Of a stretch of DNA of 64,000 nucleotides, positions 47,451 through 55,905 are shown piece after piece; position 1 is the first letter of the stretch, and every line of letters starts with the position of its first letter. Both the position numbers and the translations under genes were made by a program. Where the stretch lies: the NCBI RefSeq assembly GCF_009389715.1, contig NC_052399.1, positions 3,426,938 to 3,490,937 on the forward strand. The letters run 5' to 3'. Source of the stretch: Phoenix dactylifera (taxonomy: Eukaryota; Streptophyta; Magnoliopsida; Arecales; Arecaceae). The notes below the pieces were generated by a model. It searched no databases. It saw only the letters and a program-made list of their open reading frames with translations, and had not been told where the DNA came from.

Positions 47451-49298
47451 AACTTTTTTTTTTTTTCATCATCATTATTGTTAGTTTTTTTTTTCTTTTT
47501 CATTATTATTGTTAAATGTATGATTAAAAATGCTCGATTTGATTTTGATTACTGCAAAGTATATTATTTTAGCAGCCTTTGCCGGTCCTTCCGCTTTTTT
47601 GTCGCTTTCTCTTAGCTTGGGCCTGAATGAGAAATGCTAGTATATGGAAGCCTCTGCTGAAATTGATGCGAATGAGACATCCTATTCAGTCTTATTAGAT
47701 ATGTCATTGAAAGAAATCTGTTCTGTCTCTGTTTTCTTTTCGGATTCCGAGGATGAGCCGGCCGATCCTAAAAAAAATTATGAGGAGCCCGAACGACGAA
47801 GCCTCCTCTTCAGATAAAGATGTCTCCGACGCGACCTCCCTTCAACTATTTTTCTTTTTTAGGCGGGTTCGGTCAGGAGGGACAAAATAGATATGCTGCT
47901 TTCTATTAGTCCAAGCGGATACCCCCTGCTTTCATGGTCTGCTTACTGAGGAAGAGATGCGGGAGGACCCGAGGCCAGAGCAAGTTGGGTTGGGGTATAG
48001 TTTAAAGATGAATACTTGTGTTGGGTCCTGCAAACCAGGATGGCCCCAGATCAAAACCTAAATGTGCCAAAGTTTGATCATAACCTAAATGTGCCAAAGT
48101 TTGATCATAGAAGGCAGGGCAGTAACGATGAAGGAATTTGAGCGCTTATGTAGCTAATAACTCTGCCACCTATCAACCTGCATAATTTTTGGGATCACAT
48201 AAAAACCTGCATCACCTATAATATTTTTCTTTATTAGCATGATTCTGTATCAACTTATATTATTTTTTTAATTAGCATCATCTTATTAGAGTGATTTTAG
48301 GGATCAAATAACAACTTGTATATATAATTTTTCATTATAGTGTGATGCTATATTTTCCATTATTAGTGTGATGCTATACCATGCTATATTATTTTTCTTA
48401 TATAGAGTCTATATACGAGTATATATAATCCTTGAGATATACTGAATATGATGGAACGGAGAAATAAAATATTTTAATAAAAATGTTTATTTTGATTTTA
48501 ATTACCGCAAAGTATATTATTTTGGTGGCCTTGGCTAGGTCGTTCCGCCGAGTCTGAATTCTCTTGTATGTCGCTCTCTCTTGGCGGGCGTTGGGCCTGA
48601 ATAAGAAATGCCAGCGTATGGAAGTCCGGATATCAATGTCATTGCGTCAATGGAGGGGATAAGGCCAAGTGAATTCCTTTCAAAAAGGCCATGTATTGAT
48701 GTCTAGCTTCGTTGCAGAACATCTAATTACCGTGGAATTCCGCAGAAGATGTCAAAAATATGCATGCCGTGTCTTGTTACGGGAACCAATCATGGCACCA
48801 AAAGAAAGCATTGGGACCAGCGTGATTAAGGGGTGAAGTGGAATTTACGGCAGGATTGTAGTGAAGAGCACCAATCTCCTGACAGTGGAGCTTCTTTTGA
48901 TAACCAGGATTGGGCCCTAAAGCATGCATTTATCCAAATATAACACCAATCTAGCTAAGATCGCAGTCACCTCACAAAGTTATCACACATGTAATATATA
49001 CCTAACTCTATCTGGGATCCATGATATCATAACCTTTTTAGAAATTTCTAATACTTTAAGGTAATGATGCTTGATCTAATGTCTGTGGGTCCTAATATAG
49101 ATACATTTCCCTTTTAAACAGCTAAACTTCTCTCGGAGCTCTATAGTCTGGGCAGATTATAAAACATACAAGCAAAAAATAAATAAGAGATAATAATTTA
49201 TACGTGTATTTGTTTAATTCGTAATGCGCATGCCACGGCCACTCTCCATCAAGTGCCCAACGCTTCCACCCTCACGATCCTTTGTTTTCTAAACACCG
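47451..49298. other. Downstream flank with direct repeats
   Basis: No gene supported. Contains the direct repeat pair 47537-47655/48491-48625 and a 26-bp tandem duplication (CCTAAATGTGCCAAAGTTTG) at about 48057-48112. Confidence 0.5.
47537..48625. repeat. Direct repeat pair about 950 bp apart
   Basis: Copies at 47537-47655 and 48491-48625 share GATTTT(G/A)ATTAC, GCAAAGTATATTATTTT, TTCCGC, GTCGCT, TTGGGCCTGAAT and GAGAAATGC/AAGAAATGC in order. Spacing and orientation would fit the ends of a small element or a duplicated 3' flank. No TG/CA LTR ends were located. Confidence 0.65.
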
Positions 49299-50007
49299 AC
49301 AACTTGTTTGGTCTGTGGAAATAATTTCTTCTCACTAAAATATTTTTCTTAAGAAGTTGATGTTTGAGCATATGACGTCTGAAAAAGTGATTTTTGTATG
49401 TTTGGTTAACTATGAAAAAGTAGAGCATTTCAGAGTGGCTTATATTTTATACCCTTAATATAGAAAAAGACCATACCCCATTTTATCTAAAAGCTTAAGG
49501 GTATTTTTAAAAAAAAATTATCCCAATTTTTAGTGGGTAAAATTGGACTTTTTCATACCCCATATGGGTTTTTCTTTTCCATTAAGACTTGGTTGGTCCT
49601 CACAAAAATGAGAAAAGCATGGTCAACAAAAAAATGAAGAAAGACCTCTTGTTTGGTTGGAGTTTTCAAAAGAGAGAGACAGAAAAATAGCATTCCTATA
49701 AGAATAAGATTTTCTTATTTCATGAAAAATAAAAACTATAAGGGACATGGGAAAACAAACATATGTCATCCTGGAATGGTCACTTTTTATAAACAAACAT
49801 GCCAAAATTATTTTTTCAGAAAAAATATTTCGATGAGAAAAATTCTTCTTGCGAACCAAACGAGTCCAGAATGTAGGAATCTTATTCTCATGGAAAATCT
49901 ATTTTTTCATATCTCTTCTTTAAAAACTCCAACCAAATATGAGGTATTTTTTTATTTTTCTATTGATGCACTTTTTTTTCTTCTTTTCCCACAAATCAAA
50001 TGAGTCC
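49299..50007. mobile_element. Diverged Tourist-like MITE, possibly nested
   Basis: The left end AACTTGTTTGGTCTGTGGAAA pairs with the right end TTTTCCCACAAATCAAATGA plus GTCC. Internally, ATGTTTGGTTAAC and TTATACCCTTAAT correspond to blocks of the 32505-32984 element, so they are one family. A second right-end-like motif (GCGAACCAAACGAGTCC at about 49852-49868) suggests one copy nested in another. Confidence 0.55.
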
Positions 50008-51158
50008 TAAAGAGTGTTCAAAAAGCCTTGAATTTGTCGGTAGGGACCGAAACATCACCGTCTAAACCCCAAAAGAGAATTATTTCATTACCCAAACACA
50101 CCCTAAGTGGAATTTGATGGCTGGAAGATGAACCTAGCTTGGAATTTTCTTTGGAAGCAAACAACAAAATAAGGTAGGAGGAAGGTTCCTAGTTTGAATA
50201 AACAAATCGAGCGTTTAATTCAATACATGCGTGTCATTTTGTTGGCATGAATTGTTTGCCAGATCGCTCCTATAAGTCCTGGTTTTGTTTGTATTCCTCC
50301 TTTTGCTTGGTCTAAACGAACGGATCAACGGATGGTGGGAAGTCATTTTTCTGTCTACTTCTTAGCTGTTTAGTCTGACTTTTTTTTTGGAGATAAGCTG
50401 TTCGGTCTTGACTTGAACATTAAAACTCGCAAGATTTTAGTTTGGAACCCTTGGTGGCTGTGGAAACTGACGGCCAACCTGCTCAGTTTTGCCTAACGTT
50501 TTGTTTGTTAACAAAATCATCGCCGGCCAAACCCTGTTCTTTTCTCAGCATGAAGTAATCCTGGTCTCGTTTCTTCGATCTTCTTGGCCCCTAAAATATT
50601 AGGAACCCACCTAATGATTGATATGTTTTGTTTTATTTCTGATTGCGTCGATGTTTCCATACTTACTAAGGCAAACTAATCTAATTCTAGAAGACATTTT
50701 TTGGCCTATGGTTATGAGTTTGATAATTTTATAATCCAATTATCACGGTCGATAGTATATATCGAGCTAAAAATGTCTTAACAAAGAGTCGTGTGAGAAG
50801 CTACATGTTTAATTCTCTTAGATGAGAAGCTGATGTTTGCAAGAACTTACTAGTGCTGTTTGATTTCCAGTATAGCGTGGAGCTCCGAATGAAACTCAAT
50901 GGTGGCAACTAATATGAGGGTTGCGCTCGTTGAAGGACTCAACCCAATACCTTATGGCAAGGGCCGACGACGGCCATGCATCATCTATGTTCGCAACGTT
51001 TCCGAAAGCACCCCTCTCTTTTGTTAGGTTTTGCGGCAGTCGAGATCCAATAAAATTTTTTCATTTGCATCAAAGTGAACAACATGATCAAGCCAGTATG
51101 GCCCAAAGGCCATTGGCCCAATCCATTAATTAGACTCTATCGATTGGTACTAGAAATA
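50008..51158. other. Gene-free spacer
   Basis: No coding sequence or recognisable repeat. Confidence 0.45.
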
Positions 51159-52008
51159 GGCCTGTTTGGAAGCTGTTGACAATAAAGTTTTTTGGAAGTA
51201 AAGTTTTTATAAAAAATGTTTGCTATTTAGTAACTATATTTCTAAAAGAACATAGCATTTTAAACATATGTTTGGTAAATAAACTGAGAAAGTACTTTTG
51301 GTATAACAAAATGACCATAAAGAACATTGCATAGTATTATACAAGAAAGCATAATAAAATATAATATATATTAATACATAAATATATGATATAGTATAAT
51401 ATTACTATTATTATAATATAGTAATATAATATTGTATACTATTGCATAATAATTTAATATTATTAAATTATTTAACATAACATATCAATGTATTATGATA
51501 TAATGTAATATAATATTATATTTATAGTATAATACAATAATAAAGGTATAAATATTATAATTATTATCATAAATTATTTTTTCATAATATAACATAATAT
51601 TAAATTATTTAACACAATATATTAATGTATTATAATATCATGTAATATTATATTATATTTATAGATAATATAATAATAAAGGTATAAAATATTATAATTA
51701 TTTTTGTAAATTAATTTTTCACCCTCTTGATGACCATTTATTTCTATAACAAATTTTCTAGCAGATTTTCAGGATTACAAAGGGACGTTTTATGTAATTA
51801 TTATATTTTATCACAGGTATGTTGGTCAAAAAAAGTACTTTTTCGAAAAGCTTCAAAATGGAGATTTTTCCAAAAAATTGTTTTTAGCTTTCTGAAAAAG
51901 CTAAAACAGCTTTTCAAAATTTTTATAAATACCCATATTTTATCTAAAAGTATTTTTGGAGAGTTAGAAAGTATTTTTTAGTCCTTCAAAAGCTTTTCAA
52001 ATGAAGCC
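51159..52008. mobile_element. AT-rich MITE-like element
   Basis: The ends GGCCTGTTTGGAAGCTGTTG and CAAAAGCTTTTCAAATGAAG plus CC form an imperfect inverted repeat. The interior (about 51350-51720) is almost pure A/T and contains two tandem copies of a block of about 130 bp around TATTAAATTATTTAACA and AATAATAAAGGTATAAA. No transposase; target duplication unclear. Confidence 0.5.
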
Positions 52009-52951
52009 ATAGTAATAGGCTTTATTGCCTGCTTTTCTTCATTGCCTGGTACTAGAGGTAGCAGATAGCCCTTGCTCAGGTTTGAAGAGATGACAATGAG
52101 GTCATCATAGAGCCAATCCATGCCCCTTTCCATAGGAAGGTTGGCCAGCATTATAACCATGGAAACTTAGAGGCTACGTTTGGCATCGTTATAACCTTTT
52201 TTTAAAAAAATTAGAAATAAGAATTATAATTTTAATTTTTTTCAAATATCTGACAACAAAAAAAAAAGTTCAGTTTACTCTTTTTTTTATTTTTTTTTTT
52301 AACAACAAGGATCATTGAAGAGGAAGGAGCTGAGAGGCAGCCATGAAGGTTCTTCGAAGGCAAGGATAGAGAGGCGGTTGAGAGAGCACAGGAGGAAAAG
52401 ACCAGCAACACGGCTGGGGATAAGGGAGAGTTCGACGTCAAGCATTTTAATATGAAAATGTCGAGAAAGAGAGAGCCAAGAAAGCGGTGGAGGGAGGGAT
52501 TGAGGCTGACGAAACGAGGCTTGGTTTCTTTTAAGAGCATTTGGCAAAAACTATGGATATATAGAAGATAAGAGAAGTGAGAACACGTAACATCTATTAT
52601 TTATTTGTTTATTTGGTACACAACATTTATTTATTCATGCGGGAGCACGTAACATCTATTAAGATTTGAGAAGCACGAGCACGGCACCTCTCTCTCTCTC
52701 TCTCTCCTCCTTCTTTTCTCTCTATTTTTTTTTTAATATATTTTTGAGTTTTTTTATAAATATCCACCTAAATATCAAATTTTGCATAAATAACCTTCCA
52801 AATTGATATTTGCATATATACTCTCATAAAATACTTATTTTATTATTTTATTTTTTTTATTTTTATTTTTGCATATGTACCCATGCTATCTAACGCTGTT
52901 AAAAAATTAACGGTTTCAAATTAAAATGACTAAAATACTCTTAATGGATAG
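52009..52951. other. Gene-free spacer with simple repeats
   Basis: Contains a CT run near 52690-52708 and T-rich stretches. GATTTGCATA-type sequence around 52740-52900 may belong to an AT-rich MITE whose other half lies at 53260-53446, on the far side of the TRIM-like insertion. No gene. Confidence 0.4.
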
Positions 52952-53248
52952 TGTTGTGGAATGGGGTTCTGAAGTTTAGTCCCACATCGGCTAATCAGCG
53001 GAAAGGTCTGTGCCTTATAATGAGAAGGTCCAACCTTTCCTCCCAAGGGCTCTTTTGTGGGACAAAACCGTGAGGGATCGCCCAAACCCCCTGTGCGAGC
53101 TCCGCGCCCGCAGGTCGGGTGTGCGCCCTGTGGGAGCTCCGCGCCTGCAGGGTTAGCCCTAAAGCGGACAATACTTCAGAAAGGGACGCAGTCGCTTTCC
53201 CTGCTCGGCCGGTGTGCGGACTGTTGTCGGGGTGAAAATCTCGCAATA
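52952..53248. mobile_element. TRIM-like or solo-LTR-like insertion of about 300 bp
   Basis: Starts TGTTGTGGAATGGGG and contains TTTAGTCCCACATCGGCTAA, a motif common at one end of small plant LTR-type repeats, and a GC-rich middle with a repeated GAGCTCCGCGCC block. It is flanked by GATAG (52947-52951 and 53249-53253), a possible 5-bp target duplication. The right end reads CGCAATA rather than a clean CA, so the border is uncertain. Confidence 0.45.
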
Positions 53249-53710
53249 GATAGATGTGCAAAAGGAAATATTTATAAGACTATCGTCATGGAGAACAAAA
53301 AAGTAATTTCAAAATTTTATCTTATTATTAATTAAATAAATATAATTTTATTAACAGTATTAGAGAATCGTTATATTAAGAATATTTGTGCAAAAATAAT
53401 GTTTTATGAAGCTATTTATATAAATTTGAATTTGAAGAAGGGTATCTGTTGGGGGAATACGGTTTTCCCCCAGTAATACAATAACCCTTCCACCGGAAGA
53501 CTATGCAGTCGACGACCCCGGACGACTGAGGTCGGCGCCCGACCCCAGAACGTCCGATCCCGGATCATCCGACCTAGAGGACTTCCGACCTCAAAGGCTT
53601 GTCTTTGTCAACCACCTGCCGCGGCCGTACCTCTCCGAGGTCCGGCCAAGGGCCATATCCTGCCACTGCCCCAGCATTTATTACACATGATCCCGGCAAA
53701 TCCCCAGTTC

Positions 53711-53785
53711 ACGCAACAATTAATGTGAATCTCCGGCCTACGCAACAATTAATGTGAATCTCCGGCCTACGCAACAATTAATGCG
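53711..53785 (+). repeat. 29-bp minisatellite inside the LTR
   Basis: The unit ACGCAACAATTAATG plus TGAATCTCCGGCCT starts at 53711, 53740 and 53769 (the last is partial). The 3' LTR has four starts (63892, 63921, 63950, 63979), so copy number differs by one between the two LTRs of one element. Confidence 0.9.
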
Positions 53786-54043
53786 CGTGGCTCCTTTCAT
53801 CTACGGATCCTCAGCTCTCCACGGCAAATCAGCTCGGCAGAGTCCTGCCCGCCATGATAAATCTGACCCCAGCCTCACCGCCGACATCAACGCAATGCTT
53901 CACCCGATCGCGCGACGGCTCAAGTCGTACGACGGCCTTACCTCCGACATCAGTGTAATTATCTACTTGTCCGTGCACCAGATCAAGCAACGTGCCGAGC
54001 TGTACGACGGCCTTGACTGGTCACATCGCAGGTAAACCCCCCC

Positions 54044-54050
54044 TATAAAA
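54044..54050 (+). promoter_or_regulatory. LTR TATA box
   Basis: TATAAAA in CCCCTATAAAAGGGAA, placed to start transcription near 54075-54085 within the LTR. The solo LTR at 29219 has the same box in the same context. Confidence 0.75.
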
Positions 54051-54315
54051 GGGAACCGTGCTTCTCAAGGGCGGGGGGGGGGGGGACAGAGAGAAAGAGA
54101 GAAGAAAGTACTACTGCTCCCATTTTCTTTGAACACTATTTTGCCCCCTCTGACTTAAGCATCGGAGGGCCGGCGCCGGAAGACCCGGCCACCGGCTTTT
54201 CTGCAGGCACCCCGACAGAGGACGCCGCCCGCCGACGCATCGCTACTCCCTCGCGTCCGCCGACAGCTCCCCCTCCTCGACGGACGATCGCCCCCGGGTC
54301 CAATTTCCAGCAACA

Positions 54316-54334
54316 GTTGGCGCTAGAGGGAGGG
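54316..54334 (+). other. Primer-binding-site region
   Basis: GTTGGCGCTAGAGGGAGGG directly follows the LTR end, where the tRNA primer should anneal. I did not match it to a specific tRNA. It lies 14 bases before the gag ATG. Confidence 0.6.
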
Positions 54335-54348
54335 CCCGAGTAGCGATC

Positions 54349-55905
54349 ATGAAGTTGAGAAGCAAGGGAGCCTCCAACATCTCCCGGCGTCCCCCGCAAA
54401 GTCCTGGACGCTCCGTCCAGAATTCTCCAACTCCGGCTGACCCAGTTCCTCAGGTCCAGCCGGAACAGTTCAATGCCCTGGTACAGCAAGTCCAGGCCCT
54501 GGCCGCCGCCGTCCAAGGCTTACGGCGCGAGGAGGCTTTACCAACGCTTCCCCCGCAGGCCCAGGTCCTGCCGGAATTTCCTCCCAACGGCCCGGTTCTC
54601 CCAGGCCAGAATTTGCATGGCTCCTCCAGAGCCAACAACGAAGAGCGGACTTCCCCCCAGAGAGAGCTACCGGGGGAAGATTTCAACAGAAGACCCCAGC
54701 CTTCTGAGGCTGAGTCAGCCCCAGACCACCGCGAACCGGCGCAGATCACGGCAACAATTCCGCGGGCGGAGGAGCTCGGCCGAAAAGTTGAGCATCTGGA
54801 GCTCCAGATTGCGGCGCTCCACAGCAAGAAGGCGAGGCAAGAGGGAGACTTTGAGTTCACTACCAAGTCCCCCTTCTCCCGCCAGATCGAGGACGAGCCG
54901 GTTCCCGCGAGGTTCAAAATGCCTCAGGTAGAGCCCTACAGTGGAATCACCGACCCTCACTTGGAGAGCTATCGGGCCCTCATGGCCCTACAAGGGTCCT
55001 CGGAAGCCATACTTTGCAAGGCCTTCCCAGCAACCCTCCGAGGGACCGCTCGGCTTTGGTTCTCTGGACTGAAGTCGAACACGGTATCCTCTTTTGAGCA
55101 ACTCGGCAGGCAGTTCGCCACTAATTTTGCTGCCAGCCGACGCCAACGACGGACGTCAGATTCCCTCTTGGACATCAAACAGAAGGAGGGGGAATCCCTT
55201 AAGGAGTACCTGGACCGCTTTACCGCCGCCACCTGGGAAGTTCGCGAGCTAGACCAGTCAATAGCCATGTCGGCTTTGAAGACTGGGGTTCGCTCCTACC
55301 GATTCCTCTTCTCCATCGAGAAGAGCTTCCCGGCCGACTTCACCGAGATGCTGGCCCGAGCCCGGAAGTACGCCAAGGCCGAGGAGGCGATCGCCTTCAG
55401 GCGGGGAGCAATTGAGCCCGCCTCAAAGAAGCAGAAGAAACGCCGCGAGGAACGCGGCCGACAAAGGAGTCGATCTCCCCGTCGAGAGAAGAATCTCCCC
55501 CGGCTGAGGAGCCCGCCCCGGCAGCAGGGACGACCTCAGCAGAGGACCCCCCCTCGACCGAGGTCTCCACTACGGCCTCGGACGTACACGGGGAGGTACG
55601 AGAACTACACGCCTGTCAATGCTCCCCGAGCCGAGATCCTGATGGAAATCGAGGGTCGGGACTTCTTCCGACCCCCGCCTCCTATGCGAGACACGGGAGT
55701 TCCCCGTAATTCCAGGAAGTACTGTCGCTTCCATCGGGACCGTGGGCACGACACAGAGGACTGCTTCCAGCTCCGGGACGAGATAGAAGCACTCATCCGT
55801 CGGGGAGTACTCAACCGGTTCGTGAGGAAAGGAGGCCAGCGGAGAATACCATACCGTCCGAGAATCCGGACGGCAACAGGCCCATTGCCGGCACCATCAA
55901 CATGA
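54349..55905 (+). CDS. gag polyprotein
   Basis: Intact 518-codon frame starting at the first ATG after the PBS. The N-terminal third is proline/glutamine-rich and low in complexity, with a short coiled stretch near residues 140-165. Residues about 190-345 form the retrotransposon gag (capsid-like) domain, with LRGTARLWFSGL, FEQLGRQFATNF and ESLKEYLDRFTA. A basic arginine-rich tract follows (about 350-425). A zinc-knuckle-like motif is at about 458-473: CRFHRDRGHDTEDC, a C-x2-H-x4-H-x4-C variant rather than classic CCHC, which is usual in Tat-type gag. The stop TGA (55903-55905) overlaps the pol ATG. Confidence 0.92.
   Translation: MKLRSKGASNISRRPPQSPGRSVQNSPTPADPVPQVQPEQFNALVQQVQALAAAVQGLRREEALPTLPPQAQVLPEFPPNGPVLPGQNLHGSSRANNEERTSPQRELPGEDFNRRPQPSEAESAPDHREPAQITATIPRAEELGRKVEHLELQIAALHSKKARQEGDFEFTTKSPFSRQIEDEPVPARFKMPQVEPYSGITDPHLESYRALMALQGSSEAILCKAFPATLRGTARLWFSGLKSNTVSSFEQLGRQFATNFAASRRQRRTSDSLLDIKQKEGESLKEYLDRFTAATWEVRELDQSIAMSALKTGVRSYRFLFSIEKSFPADFTEMLARARKYAKAEEAIAFRRGAIEPASKKQKKRREERGRQRSRSPRREKNLPRLRSPPRQQGRPQQRTPPRPRSPLRPRTYTGRYENYTPVNAPRAEILMEIEGRDFFRPPPPMRDTGVPRNSRKYCRFHRDRGHDTEDCFQLRDEIEALIRRGVLNRFVRKGGQRRIPYRPRIRTATGPLPAPST

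Larger units (their letters stand above)
53447..54315 (+). repeat. 5' LTR, 869 bp
   Basis: Begins TGTTGGGGGAATACGG and ends CCAATTTCCAGCAACA. A GGGGGAA/TTTTCCCCC inverted repeat lies at the very start. A 29-bp tandem repeat, a TATA box at 54044 and a G run of about 15 (54070-54085) near the expected transcription start are visible. Confidence 0.95.

Noticed and set aside
52952..53248. Cassandra-type TRIM with 5S rRNA promoter
   Set aside because: The TTTAGTCCCACATCGG motif resembles such elements, but no 5S rRNA internal promoter sequence was found.
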